Assembly (NCBI GenBank): GCA_013298775.1
Contig: JAAFIV010000013.1
Coordinates: forward strand, 48,254-112,253
Source of the DNA: Ignavibacteria bacterium
GTDB lineage: Bacteria; Bacteroidota; Ignavibacteria; Kapaibacteriales; UBA4661
Length of the DNA stretch: 64,000 nt
Reading direction: 5' to 3'
Positions 16,284-25,423 of this stretch are shown one piece after another. Under the pieces are notes generated by a model that searched no databases, was not told the origin of the DNA, and was given only the letters and a program-made list of their open reading frames with translations. Every line of letters starts with the position of its first letter. The first letter of the stretch is position 1. Made by a program: the position numbers and the translations under genes.

Positions 16284-17237
16284 ATGGCAAAAAATACGAA
16301 CATCTTGCTCGAATCTGGCACAAATGAGCTTGAAGTGATTGAGTTCATTATTGAATTCCCCGACACTGATGGAACGATGGTGGCACAGTCTTTTGGCATC
16401 AACGTAGCAAAAGTGCGCGAAATTATTCGTATGCCAGAATTGACCGCACTTCCGAATATGCCGGAAAGCACGGTGGGCATTTTTAATTTGCGCGGCTATA
16501 TTGTTCCCGTCATTGACTTGGGCGATTGGCTCTATCATTTCAACAACATTGCCGCCGAGCGCAAACTCATTGTCGCGGAATTCAATGCAATGCGCTTGGG
16601 GTTTGTCGTAAACGATGTACGCCGCATTTACCGCTTTTCGTGGAAGCAAGTAGAATCGCCCGACGCAATCAATGATTATGGTGGCGAAAATTCCTCCATT
16701 ATCGGCATCATCAAAGGTGAGGATAAAAATATCTTGATGGTGGATGTGGAGAAAATTATTGCGGAAATCAATCCCAAGCTCGGTATGGAGCAGGTGGATG
16801 ATATTCACCACTTGGACGGCGCGAATTATACCGTTCTCATGGCAGAGGATTCCCCAACCATTCGCAAAATGATTACCGACCGCTTGAAAGTGGCTTCCTA
16901 CAACGTTGTTTCATGCAATGACGGCGTTGCGGCGTGGGATTTACTCTCCATGTACGCCGAGCGTGCGCAACAAGGCGAGGACTTGCGTTCAATGGTCAAT
17001 CTGGTCATCACCGATATTGAAATGCCGCAAATGGACGGTCATGCACTCACGCGCAACATCAAAAATCACCCAATTCTCTCGAAAGTCCCCGTGATTATCT
17101 TTTCATCGCTCGTCTCGGATGAATTGCATCACAAAGGCGAGGCAGTGGGCGCGGATGCACAGCTCACCAAGCCAAAGATTTCGCTTCTCTTGGACACTGT
17201 TCTCGACCTCATGAAAAAGTATAATCAAGTGCGATAA
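16284..17237 (+). CDS. cheV: CheV: CheW domain plus receiver domain chemotaxis adaptor
   Basis: 317-aa coupling protein. Residues of about 15-165 form a CheW domain (SFGINVAKVREIIRMPELTA, GIFNLRGYIVPVIDL). Residues of about 185-310 form a receiver with the acidic pair in LMAEDSP, phosphoacceptor Asp in LVITDIEMPQMDGH, the Ser in IIFSSLVS and the Lys in LTKPK. In CheV, phosphorylation modulates receptor-CheA coupling. The gene is not in a che operon; a SiaC-like gene follows 250 bp downstream after a repeat cluster, and a chemoreceptor is at 35.9 kb. Confidence 0.9.
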   Translation: MAKNTNILLESGTNELEVIEFIIEFPDTDGTMVAQSFGINVAKVREIIRMPELTALPNMPESTVGIFNLRGYIVPVIDLGDWLYHFNNIAAERKLIVAEFNAMRLGFVVNDVRRIYRFSWKQVESPDAINDYGGENSSIIGIIKGEDKNILMVDVEKIIAEINPKLGMEQVDDIHHLDGANYTVLMAEDSPTIRKMITDRLKVASYNVVSCNDGVAAWDLLSMYAERAQQGEDLRSMVNLVITDIEMPQMDGHALTRNIKNHPILSKVPVIIFSSLVSDELHHKGEAVGADAQLTKPKISLLLDTVLDLMKKYNQVR

Positions 17238-17252
17238 ATTTCATTCGTATCT

Positions 17253-17426
17253 TCCCGTCCGACGGCTGAAGAGTGCAGGAACACTGCCGTCGCACGGGTT
17301 TCCCGTTACCACGAAACCCGTTACCACGAAACCCGTTACCACGAAACTCGTTACCGTGAAACCCGTTACCACGAAACTCGTTACCGTGAAACCCGTTCTA
17401 CCGTGAAGAAACGGTAGGACGGGAAG
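17253..17426. repeat. Family E-related element with a 15-bp tandem repeat and terminal hairpin
   Basis: Starts with GTCCGACGGCTGAAGAGTGC and ACTGCCGTCG, like the left end of family E. From 17311 to 17400 there are six 15-bp units alternating ACGAAACCCGTTACC, ACGAAACTCGTTACC and GTGAAACCCGTTACC. It ends in a hairpin, CCCGTTCTACCGT / ACGGTAGGACGGG (17392-17423). A matching hairpin stands alone at 57245-57276. Confidence 0.8.
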
Positions 17427-17486
17427 ATAATCAGGATATCACCCGCTATTCTCTCCTATTTTTACACTTATTCACGCTATTCGATT

Positions 17487-17876
17487 ATGACGACGCTTGA
17501 CCTTGTTTTCTTAGAACGTACCACCGAAACCCCCAGTATTGTTCTCGACCCGACAACGGGCGCAGTGGAAATTACTGGAAATTGCTATCCCGAAAATGCG
17601 TATGAGTTCTTTGAACCCGTGCGCGTTTGGGTAGAGCAATACTTCGATACCAACGCATCCAACCTCAGTGTGCGGATGAATTTGAATTATATCAATACCG
17701 CATCCTCAAAGTTTTTGCGCGAAATGATGATAATGCTGAATTCGTACTACGCGCAAGATAAAATTGTCCGCGTAGAATGGCTCTACGACGAGGACGACGA
17801 GGATATGGAAGACCTCGGCAAAACGTTCTCGCTAGAATTTGAAATGCCGATTGTGGTGAAATCCGTACAAGTTTGA
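17487..17876 (+). CDS. SiaC-like regulatory phosphoprotein (DUF1987)
   Basis: 129-aa protein of the DUF1987/SiaC family. In Pseudomonas, SiaC binds and activates the diguanylate cyclase SiaD when dephosphorylated, and is phosphorylated by SiaB on a conserved Thr. The N-terminal half has DPTTGAVEITGNCYPENAYEF, and the phosphosite region is here LNYINTASSKFLREMM. The acidic stretch YDEDDEDMEDLGKTF near the C-terminus is also typical. No SiaA, SiaB or SiaD gene is in the window. Its closeness to cheV suggests a signalling role but does not prove one. Confidence 0.75.
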   Translation: MTTLDLVFLERTTETPSIVLDPTTGAVEITGNCYPENAYEFFEPVRVWVEQYFDTNASNLSVRMNLNYINTASSKFLREMMIMLNSYYAQDKIVRVEWLYDEDDEDMEDLGKTFSLEFEMPIVVKSVQV

Positions 17877-17910
17877 ATTCACCAATAAACACCTCGAACT
17901 TCTTTCCACG

Positions 17911-18689
17911 ATGCGAAAGGAAACGACTATGGAAACCCTGACTGCAAGCACTCCCCAAAGCACGAACCTCCTCAACTCCAACTACGACGAGGACGGCACG
18001 TATTATCCTGATTCCGATGGGCAACCTATAGCAAACAGTTCTGAACACTTTGAACGCATAGCAACAACCAAGCATGGCTTAGAATCAGTCTTCGCTGACC
18101 GTGACGATGTTGTTGTGGCAGGTGATTTATTTTGGTATCCCGTCAAAGGCAAGACGAAAATTGCCGTCGCGCCTGATGTGATGGTCATTCTTGGTCGCCC
18201 CAAAAATGCGCGGAAATCCTATCGGCAATGGAATGAGGACAACATCGCACCACAGGTCGTTTTTGAGTTTCTGTCCGATTCCAACACTTTTGCAGAAATG
18301 GCAAAAAAGCGGTCTTTTTTGAACGCTATGGTGTACAGGAATACTACATCTATGACATTGAACGCAAGCAATTAAGCGGTCTGGTGCGCTTCCAAGAACA
18401 GGACGATACCTTAGAAGAAATCCCTGACATGAACGATTGGAAAAGCCCGCGCTTAGGCGTTCGCTTTGATATGTCGTCGGGCGAACTTATTCTGCGCAAA
18501 CCAGACGGAGAGCCGTTTCTGAGCTATTTGGAATTAGACCAGCTTGTGAATGAAGAACGGCAGCGAGCAAACACGCAAGAACAACGAGCAAACACGCAAG
18601 AACAACGAGCAAACACGCAAGAACAACGAGCAAATGCCCTTGCCGCAAAGCTCCGCGAACTCGGTATCAATCCAGAGGAAGTCAGCTAG
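17911..18689 (+). pseudogene. Uma2-family (DUF820) putative endonuclease, frameshifted
   Basis: The first part (17911-18375) has the Uma2 features VAPDVMVILGR and APQVVFEFLSDSNT, a PD-(D/E)XK-like D...E arrangement. At about 18315-18320 a run of six T puts the frame off: the other frame continues directly with the expected FFERYGVQEYYIYD and runs to a stop at 18689. One extra T would restore a protein of about 259 aa. The tail contains 21-bp tandem repeats encoding QEQRANT. Either a real inactivating deletion or a homopolymer sequencing error. Uma2 function in vivo is not established. An intact relative is at 48974-49633. Confidence 0.8.
18561..18634. repeat. 21-bp in-frame tandem repeat (QEQRANT units)
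   Basis: Three full near-identical copies and part of a fourth of the unit CAACGAGCAAACACGCAAGA plus one A sit inside the Uma2 pseudogene. They would encode a helical, Gln/Glu/Arg-rich linker. Confidence 0.9.
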
Positions 18690-18772
18690 TTTCAGGGACA
18701 CTTTCACTAGCTTCAAAGCCAGTTAGAATCTACTTCTCAATGCTGTTTTTTACTTTTTGCTCTTGAGCAATC

Positions 18773-18816
18773 AAAGCCCTGAACACCTCTTACAATAAGG
18801 CTTTCAGGGCTTTTTG
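18773..18816 (+). terminator. Intrinsic terminator
   Basis: AAAGCCCTGAA pairs with TTCAGGGCTTT around a loop of about 19 nt, followed by a T run. It lies 84 bp after the Uma2 pseudogene and before the next plus-strand gene. Confidence 0.8.
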
Positions 18817-18883
18817 ATGCAAAGGCACTTCAAACCCTCATCAACATTGAATTTCACGCAATATAACCCTTACCAAAGAACGT

Positions 18884-20227
18884 ATGAACGACATCAATCT
18901 TGAAAAAAGCTCTGCGCCAGAAACGCCGCCAGAGCAAACAGAATCGCCCGCAGATAATACTCTCAGCAGCCGAAATTGGGAATTGGAATTGCTTATTTCC
19001 GGTGCGGTATTTTTCTCGCTCTTTCAGCTTCCGGGCTTGATTCAACGCAATATTGAGGACTCAATCCTTCAGACCACTGGCGTAGTTATTACAATGATTT
19101 TGCTCTATGCCAAAGCGTTGTCGTATTTGCTCATTTTCAATTTAGGCGGGCATTTTTTGTTGCGTGGGTATTGGGTGGGTTTGCTGGGCTTGGCATCAGT
19201 GTTTCCGCAGGAAATTATTTGGGAAAAATTGCCATACCCCGCACTATTTCAGGATGTCTATAAAACTAAAATTCGTAGCCTCACCGAAACAGCCCAACGT
19301 GTGGACGACATTTGTCGCATGATTTTTGGCTTTACATTTTTGCTACTCTTGCTGATGCTCGGCTCTGGCTTTCTCTATGCCGTTACCACGCCCGTTATCT
19401 TCGCACTTCAATTCCTTTTTCCGCAGGTGCAGACCATTGTTTGGACGATGGCGATGTTTTGTATCGTGTTCATGCCGATTCTCCTTGTCAGCACGATGAA
19501 CAGTATCCTCATTCGCAAGCCGAATTTGGACTCGCCGCGTCTCCGTCGTTGGCTCTCGCCGATGATTCGCTACTCGTTGTTTCTCATGCTTGGACATTTG
19601 TATAATTCAATCATGTTCACGCTCAGAAGCAATGTCGCACGGGGAAAAATCTATGGAATTATCTACTTTTTTATGGGGTGCGTCATGCTTGCGCCACTTG
19701 GAGATTTGCTTTTAGGCTACAATCGGCATATTTTCTTTTCACAAAATGAGTCCGCGCTCAGTATGGAAGCCGCTTACTACGAGAATTTTCGCCAACAACA
19801 AGGCAACGAAATAGACCGCACCTTGCTCCGCTTCCCCAGTATCCAAGCCGATGTCATCAGCGACCAGTACATTCGCCTCTTTCTGCCCTATCGCTCGAAT
19901 GACAACGACAGCCTGAAAGCGAGAATTGGTGATGGTTTCCAAGGATTTCACAATGAAGGGCTGTACCTTCCGAGAGCCGTTAAAGAAACGGATTCCACTC
20001 GGCGGCTCGCACTCAACGCACTCGCCAGCATTTACACCATTTCGCTCAATGATTCGCTCTATTCCTCGCAGGAGTTTTTCTTTCATAAACATCCGCAAAC
20101 GAGCGTTCCGGGTCTCTTGACCTATATTCCCACAAACGGCTTGCATCCAGGAAAGAACCTGCTTGTTGTACGAAAATTCGGGAAAACGGTAGAGTATTTT
20201 ATTCCGTTTTATTTCGCGCCACGATGA
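18884..20227 (+). CDS. Multi-pass membrane protein of unknown function
   Basis: 447-aa protein I cannot place in a named family. A hydrophilic, Glu/Pro-rich N-terminus of about 30 residues is followed by RNWELELLISGAVFFSLFQL and several membrane segments (about 40-60, 70-115, 150-210, 225-250, 265-285). The last 160 residues are soluble (DRTLLRFPSIQADVISDQYI, RLFLPYRSNDND) and end in YFIPFYFAPR. The membrane half plus a probably extracytoplasmic tail could be a sensor or transport accessory, but no motif supports either. It is convergent with the YeiH gene, 10 bp away. Confidence 0.6.
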   Translation: MNDINLEKSSAPETPPEQTESPADNTLSSRNWELELLISGAVFFSLFQLPGLIQRNIEDSILQTTGVVITMILLYAKALSYLLIFNLGGHFLLRGYWVGLLGLASVFPQEIIWEKLPYPALFQDVYKTKIRSLTETAQRVDDICRMIFGFTFLLLLLMLGSGFLYAVTTPVIFALQFLFPQVQTIVWTMAMFCIVFMPILLVSTMNSILIRKPNLDSPRLRRWLSPMIRYSLFLMLGHLYNSIMFTLRSNVARGKIYGIIYFFMGCVMLAPLGDLLLGYNRHIFFSQNESALSMEAAYYENFRQQQGNEIDRTLLRFPSIQADVISDQYIRLFLPYRSNDNDSLKARIGDGFQGFHNEGLYLPRAVKETDSTRRLALNALASIYTISLNDSLYSSQEFFFHKHPQTSVPGLLTYIPTNGLHPGKNLLVVRKFGKTVEYFIPFYFAPR

Positions 20228-20237
20228 AATTCTCGCT

Positions 20238-21224
20238 CTACACCAGCGTTTTCACAAACCACAACGTAACAAGCGAAATCAATACCCACAGCACCACACC
20301 TTGCACAAGCGGACGCACACCAACGGTTTTCAGCGTTGCCCGCGACAATCCCGCACCAATAAGGAAAAGCGTCAGCGTCAATCCCACCTTTGCCAGCGAG
20401 ACCACAAACGGCGAGTATTCAGCAACTATCGGTACAAACGTCCTCACCACAGAAGCCAAGATAAATCCGAAAATGAAATATGGAATGGTAATGGAGTTTA
20501 TTGCAGGTGCGGCACTTTCGCCAGAAACCGCTCCACCTCTTGCATTGCGAGATTGCCACCACAGAAAAGCAAAGGCAATCGGAATAATCCACAATGCGCG
20601 GCTGAGTTTGATAGTTGTCGCAATCGCCAGTGCTTCTGCGCCATAGCGCGAGGCTGCGCCGACGACCGAACTGGTATCGTGAATAGCAATAGCAGACCAC
20701 ACGCCAAATTGCCCCTGCGTGAGATGCAGTGCGCCTCCCAGCACAGGAAAAAGGAACAAAGCGGCAGCATTCAGCACAAATACTGTTGCCAGCGCGACCG
20801 ACGTATCAGCATCATCCGCTTGAATAATCGGTGCAACGGCAGCAATCGCGCTCCCGCCGCAGATGGCAGTTCCCACAGAAATAAGCTGCGATGCGCCCGC
20901 GCGGACGTTCAGCAATTTCCCCAGCAAAAGACCAATTCCAAGCGTCCCCACAATCGTTGCCACCGTAAACCAAAAACCTTGCAGACCAGCCTGCATCACG
21001 CTTTGGATATTTAATCCAAACCCTAAACCGACCACCGAAATTTGGAGCAAAAGTTTTGTTGCCTTCCCACTTTGCTTGCGATACGGATGCTCTACAAGCA
21101 TCGCAAATACTAGCCCCAATGCTAGTGCAACGGGCGGCGTTACCCAAGAAAACCCTAGAAGTGGCGTTAAAGTGAGTGCAACACAGAACCAGAACAAAAC
21201 GACGGGCAACTGAACACGTGTCAT
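20238..21224 (-). CDS. YeiH-family putative sulfate exporter (UPF0324)
   Basis: 328-aa inner-membrane protein with about ten hydrophobic segments. Landmarks of the YeiH/PSE family: VTPPVALALGLVFAM near the N-terminus, LLLQISVVGLGFGLNI, the conserved GTAICGGSAIAAVAPI and WSAIAIHDTSSVVGAA. The family is annotated as putative sulfate exporters; the actual substrate is not firmly established. It is convergent with the membrane protein gene before it and followed upstream by a small DUF6356 gene on the same strand, 21 bp away. Confidence 0.85.
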   Translation of the reverse strand: MTRVQLPVVLFWFCVALTLTPLLGFSWVTPPVALALGLVFAMLVEHPYRKQSGKATKLLLQISVVGLGFGLNIQSVMQAGLQGFWFTVATIVGTLGIGLLLGKLLNVRAGASQLISVGTAICGGSAIAAVAPIIQADDADTSVALATVFVLNAAALFLFPVLGGALHLTQGQFGVWSAIAIHDTSSVVGAASRYGAEALAIATTIKLSRALWIIPIAFAFLWWQSRNARGGAVSGESAAPAINSITIPYFIFGFILASVVRTFVPIVAEYSPFVVSLAKVGLTLTLFLIGAGLSRATLKTVGVRPLVQGVVLWVLISLVTLWFVKTLV

Positions 21225-21245
21225 TATGCGGCTTTCAGGGTTAGT

Positions 21246-21539
21246 TTAGATGTAGTATTCAATCGGTGTGTCAGCAAATTCTTGTGCGTGGGCGGCATTT
21301 TTCTCAATATTTTGCATGACTTTTTGCCGCGCTCCGCTCGACATTTTTTCGTACAATGCTCGCACCGTGCGGCTTCCCGTCGTTGTGAACGCAAACGGAA
21401 AAAATCCGTGCAAGCAACACGCAATGCCGCCCAAAATCATTTTTGTTCCAAAGCCAGTTGCGACAAAAAAATGCTCAACAAAGGTTTCATCCACCGAATG
21501 TGGGTGGTCGGTAAAAGGGTTTTTGATGCCGTTTGACAT
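21246..21539 (-). CDS. Small DUF6356-family membrane protein
   Basis: 97-aa protein starting MSNGIKNPFTDHPHSVDET. The segments HFFVATGFGTKMILGGIACCLHG and PFAFTTTGSRTVRALYEKM match the DUF6356 pattern (conserved HP, the membrane helix, and TG.S....LY). One membrane segment is likely. The in-frame extension to 21599 is not needed. It is upstream of and close to the YeiH gene, so the two may be co-transcribed. No function is known for the family. Confidence 0.65.
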   Translation of the reverse strand: MSNGIKNPFTDHPHSVDETFVEHFFVATGFGTKMILGGIACCLHGFFPFAFTTTGSRTVRALYEKMSSGARQKVMQNIEKNAAHAQEFADTPIEYYI

Positions 21540-21778
21540 GGCGTTATTCCTGAATTGTTGGTGGGATTGTGGATAAAGGAAAGCGGGAGTAAGATACAAT
21601 CTTTGCGGCTTTTGAGCAAGATGCGGATGGGCAAAATATTTGCTCGGTGAAGATTGCGGATTGCCATCCTAAATGATTTGCACGTTCTTGCGAGGCTCTT
21701 CCTTACTCACTTTCTTGTACATCTGTTTGGATAAATCTGGAATTGAATTCCAGATTTATCCAAAACTACTCCTCAAAT

Positions 21779-23233
21779 CTACTGCTCATCACGTACCTCA
21801 TTTGCAGTACGCCGCAAAAGCCGCACCAATGCTTGCACATCTTCTTCTTGCGTCGCATAATTCGTGATACACGCTCTCAGCACCGTTTTCCCATTCAAGA
21901 GCGTTGTCGAAAGCCATGCCTCGCCGCTTTGCACAATGCGCTTTGCAACAGCCTTCAAAAACTCCAGCGCAGAGCCATTTTCATGCGATTCATCCACAAA
22001 ACAGACTACCGGAAGCGGCGAATCATTCACAATGCGCCAGCCGTCTTTCTCCAATTCTTTCTGAAGCAAATTCCCCATTGCCGTTTGGTGACGAATGGTC
22101 TCCGCATAGCCTTCCCAACCAGCCACAGCAAGCGTCAAAAACAGCTTCAAGCCCGTAAAGCGGCGCGACCACTGCATGGAATGAGTGAAAGGGTCGGTAA
22201 CATCCAAACCTTCTGCATCAAGCGGCATATACGCCGTCGAAATGGCGCAGGTTTCCTGCAAAATGGCTTTGTGTCTCGTCAGATAGATTCCCGCAGCCAT
22301 GGGAACAGATAGAAATTTATGCGCATCGAAGGTGATAGAATCGGCTTTCTCGGTTCCATCCAGCAAATGCGCCAATTCGGGAACAAGTGCCGCAGCCCCG
22401 CCCCACGCCGCATCCACGTGAAACCACATTCCTTCCTCTCGGGCAATCTGTTCCAAAACCTTGATGTCATCGAATGCTCCGGCACTTGTTGTTCCGGCGG
22501 TAGCAATAAGCATTATGGGAGTGCAAGCATTGGTACGGTCTTTGGCAATTTGCTCACGGAGCGTATCAATGCTTATTTTCAGCTTTTCGTCAGTCGGAAC
22601 ACTATGCACGGCATTTGTTCCCAAACCGCAGAACCGTGCGGCTTTTACAAAGGAATGGTGCGCTTGTGCAGAAACGTAAATGACGGGCTGCTGCTTCACA
22701 GCAAGCAAGCCGTGTTCAGAGAATTTGGGAAACTTGTGAACGAGTGCCGTCAAAAGCGCGGTATGATTTGCTTCCGCGCCGCCGCTTGTGAACGCGCCGT
22801 CGGTTTCTTGCGGGTTGTAGCCGAATTTTTCACCAAGACTGCGTATCAAATGTGCTTCAATCTCGGCAGCAAACGGGCTGTGGCTCCACGCTGCTATTTG
22901 CGGATTGAAGGCAGCAACAATCGTATCGGCAAGCACACCCATAAACGAGGGAGCGGGATTGAACAAGCCGAAATAGCGCGGATGCGGCGTGTGGACTTGA
23001 TTTTCTTGCAAATTTCGGAGGACGAATTGTAATGCGCTCTTCGGCTCTTCCGATTTTTCAAACGTATATTCTGCTACGGATGTTCTAAGCGTATCAAGCA
23101 TTTCCTGATGCAATCGTGGTGCAACTCGCATGGAATCAACCTTTTTGGAGTATTCCTCCACTGCTTTGCCGACAAAAGCAAAAAGTTCGGAGCGGAGTTC
23201 GGGGGTGAGGGCGAGGCTCATGTTTGTTTGCAT
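21779..23233 (-). CDS. PLP-dependent group II (aromatic/glutamate-type) amino-acid decarboxylase
   Basis: 484-aa fold I PLP enzyme. The PLP Lys is in SITFDAHKFLSVPM, the PLP-stacking and pyridine-binding region is WFHVDAAWGGAALV, and GAFTSGGAEANHTALLTAL is the family's SGGxxxN segment. IATAGTTSAGAFDDI is also typical. Substrate cannot be read from sequence: aromatic L-amino acids, glutamate and diaminobutyrate are all possible. The first ATG (23347) gives an atypical N-terminus; 23233 or 23221 fits better. Divergent from the hydrolase gene at 23449. Confidence 0.82.
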   Translation of the reverse strand: MQTNMSLALTPELRSELFAFVGKAVEEYSKKVDSMRVAPRLHQEMLDTLRTSVAEYTFEKSEEPKSALQFVLRNLQENQVHTPHPRYFGLFNPAPSFMGVLADTIVAAFNPQIAAWSHSPFAAEIEAHLIRSLGEKFGYNPQETDGAFTSGGAEANHTALLTALVHKFPKFSEHGLLAVKQQPVIYVSAQAHHSFVKAARFCGLGTNAVHSVPTDEKLKISIDTLREQIAKDRTNACTPIMLIATAGTTSAGAFDDIKVLEQIAREEGMWFHVDAAWGGAAALVPELAHLLDGTEKADSITFDAHKFLSVPMAAGIYLTRHKAILQETCAISTAYMPLDAEGLDVTDPFTHSMQWSRRFTGLKLFLTLAVAGWEGYAETIRHQTAMGNLLQKELEKDGWRIVNDSPLPVVCFVDESHENGSALEFLKAVAKRIVQSGEAWLSTTLLNGKTVLRACITNYATQEEDVQALVRLLRRTANEVRDEQ

Positions 23234-23404
23234 AATGTATTGGCGCAAATGATTGTACAACATTGCTTCTCGGTGCCGAAAACTCCGCAAATGACCAACA
23301 GCTATCAATGCCGCTTGACGTATTGCGTTCCGTTTCCGAGTGTACACAAAAATACGATTTGAAAGTCTTTCTATCTATCCGATTTTTGGGATGGAATTTT
23401 TTTG

Positions 23405-23412
23405 TAGATTTG
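23405..23412 (+). promoter_or_regulatory. Possible Bacteroidota-type -7 box
   Basis: TAGATTTG matches the TAnnTTTG consensus and lies 37 bp before the hydrolase ATG. A TTTTTG at 23383 is a possible -33 element, but its spacing (16) is shorter than usual. Confidence 0.3.
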
Positions 23413-23448
23413 GAGACCTCAGCATTTCTCTCATTTTTACCATTCTCC

Positions 23449-24216
23449 ATGAAAAAACACTCTCTATCTACTCTCACGCTCATTATTGCGCTGTTTGCGG
23501 CACATCTTCTTCTTGCTCAAGCTCCATCAAAACCTCAATCCTTCCGCCTCGACACACTCCAACTCTTCGATTCCGCCAGAAGCCGCATCATTCCTGTTGC
23601 CTACTATTCTCCGAAGGTGCAAAAGAAACAACAACAACTCGTCATTTTCTCGCACGGATACGGCGCAAACAAAGGTGGAGACTACCTTGCGTACTCGTAC
23701 CTGACGGAATTTCTTGCTGCAAAAGGCTTTTTCGTCGCCAGCATTCAGCATGAACTTCCGACGGATTCACTCATGCCGCTTCAAGGCATTCCGCAGGTCG
23801 TCAGAAAGCCGTTTTGGGAGCGTGATGTGGAAAATATTTTGTTTGTGATGAACAGCCTCAGAACGTCGCATCCGAACTTGGATTTCAAGCATATCACGCT
23901 TTCGGGGCATTCCAACGGCGGCGATATGACCGCACTTTTTGCGCAAAAATATCCTGAGAAAATTAGAAAAATTATCACCCTCGATAACCGCCGTGTTGCA
24001 CTTCCCCGCACGTCGAAGCCCAGCATTTACTCGCTTCGCTCCAGCGACCAGGCACCCGACGAAGGCGTAGTGCCAACCGCAGAGGAACTCAAGAAATTCA
24101 CCATGACGATTATCAAACTGCCGAACACGATTCACAACGACATGGATGATAACGCAAATGCCGCACAGCGCAAGGAGATTCAGGATTTCTTTATGAAGTT
24201 TTTGAAAGAACGATGA
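23449..24216 (+). CDS. Secreted alpha/beta hydrolase
   Basis: 255-aa predicted exported hydrolase. A signal peptide (LSTLTLIIALFAAHLLLAQ) follows MKKH. The fold is supported by the oxyanion segment VIFSHGYGANKGG, the nucleophile elbow LSGHSNGGDM (Ser) and a C-terminal KLPNTIHNDMDD with a candidate His. The sequence resembles the chlorophyllase/PAF-acetylhydrolase-like group in which a short peptide chain precedes HG(Y/F). Substrate unknown. The ATG at 23449 is set by the signal peptide. Confidence 0.75.
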   Translation: MKKHSLSTLTLIIALFAAHLLLAQAPSKPQSFRLDTLQLFDSARSRIIPVAYYSPKVQKKQQQLVIFSHGYGANKGGDYLAYSYLTEFLAAKGFFVASIQHELPTDSLMPLQGIPQVVRKPFWERDVENILFVMNSLRTSHPNLDFKHITLSGHSNGGDMTALFAQKYPEKIRKIITLDNRRVALPRTSKPSIYSLRSSDQAPDEGVVPTAEELKKFTMTIIKLPNTIHNDMDDNANAAQRKEIQDFFMKFLKER

Positions 24217-24341
24217 TTTTCTATGCCTTGTACATTTGCTAACTTTCTGAGAACATTTGACCTATATCAAAAAATTTCCGCCCTGCTTTCCCGAAGTTTG
24301 TAGCACCAATTATCAAGTTCTACAATTTTCGGAGTATCGTT

Positions 24342-24785
24342 ATGTCACGAATTATGTCGCACAAGTTCCACAAATTCTGGCTCAAAATCACGGCTGTTGT
24401 CGTTGGTTCTTTTGGTCCGGTATTCTTTTTCGGAACAATGCTTGCCACATCCGAACCTGCCCGCTTCACGCTTGATTTGCTCAGTTTTCCGCTTGATGGC
24501 GTACAAAATTTTGACGCACCCACAACCCGCTTCCTCTCTGCTCTCACAGGCGGTTTTCTGCTTGGCTGGGGCGTGATGATTTGGTGTTTGTCGCTCTGGG
24601 TCTATGACAAAGCACCGGAAGCAGTGCGAAAAACCGTTCTCGTCGGCATTCTCGCTTGGTTTTGCTTGGATTGTGCAGGTTCAATAGCATCAGGCAATCC
24701 CTCCAATGCGCTCTTCAATGTTGCTATTCTTCTCTTGGCTGTCGGTCCGCTTTGGCGACCTGCCCACAATGAACCTCACTTTTGA
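24342..24785 (+). CDS. Small four-TM membrane protein, unknown
   Basis: 147-aa protein with four hydrophobic stretches (ITAVVVGSFGPVFFFGTML, LTGGFLLGWGVMIWCLSLWV, VLVGILAWFCLDCAGSIA, NVAILLLAVGPLW). No family recognised. It lies 9 bp before the Crp/Fnr regulator on the same strand, so they are probably co-transcribed. Confidence 0.6.
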   Translation: MSRIMSHKFHKFWLKITAVVVGSFGPVFFFGTMLATSEPARFTLDLLSFPLDGVQNFDAPTTRFLSALTGGFLLGWGVMIWCLSLWVYDKAPEAVRKTVLVGILAWFCLDCAGSIASGNPSNALFNVAILLLAVGPLWRPAHNEPHF

Positions 24786-24794
24786 TTCGCTACC

Positions 24795-25388
24795 ATGAAC
24801 ACTCTTTCTCTTCAACAAAATATTGCAGACTTGCAGCATTTACCGCTCTTGCAGGTCTTATCGCCCGAGACGAGGCAACTCTTTTTGAGCGCGGTTGCGC
24901 TTGCGCAATACCCTCGCTACGATTATTTTTTTCAGCCCGGGCAAACCGTCAAATACGGCTATTTCATTCTGAAAGGTGCAGTGCGGCAGTATTACTTGGA
25001 CGACGGAAAAGAGGTCGTTACAAGGCTCTTGCTTGAAGGCGATGTTTGCACAGCGTTTTATAGTTTTCTCTCCGAAAAGCCATGTTATGAATACGGCGAA
25101 GCAACGGAAGATGTCGTAGCAGCGGCAGTCTCGCGGCATGATATAGAGCGGCTTTGCGGGCAATCGTTGGAAATCGCCAACTTTGAACGAAAAGTTACCG
25201 AGCAGTATTTGATTCACGAACACGAGCGAGCTATTTCTCTCCAGTTTCAGTCCGTGCAGGAACGGTACGAACAACTGATGAAATCTCGCCCCGATGTATT
25301 TTTACGATTTTCGCTGGGTTCAATTGCGTCATACTTGGGCATGAGCCAAGAGACACTGAGCAGGCTCAGGGCAAAGAAAATCCGATAA
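24795..25388 (+). CDS. Crp/Fnr-family transcriptional regulator
   Basis: 197-aa protein with an N-terminal cyclic-nucleotide-type beta-barrel (YDYFFQPGQTVKYGYFILKG, EGDVCTAFYSFLSEK) and a C-terminal winged helix (GSIASYLGMSQETLSRLRAK). There are no Fnr-type N-terminal Cys residues, and cAMP-contact residues are not clearly conserved, so the ligand is uncertain. This subfamily is common in Bacteroidota beside the genes it controls. A related but distinct protein is encoded at 28178. Confidence 0.85.
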   Translation: MNTLSLQQNIADLQHLPLLQVLSPETRQLFLSAVALAQYPRYDYFFQPGQTVKYGYFILKGAVRQYYLDDGKEVVTRLLLEGDVCTAFYSFLSEKPCYEYGEATEDVVAAAVSRHDIERLCGQSLEIANFERKVTEQYLIHEHERAISLQFQSVQERYEQLMKSRPDVFLRFSLGSIASYLGMSQETLSRLRAKKIR

Positions 25389-25423
25389 TTCACTCCCTTC
25401 AATACCGCATATAATCAAGCATT

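Noticed and set aside
17302..17400. Possible CRISPR array
   Set aside because: The 15-bp units are contiguous with no spacers and there are no cas genes.
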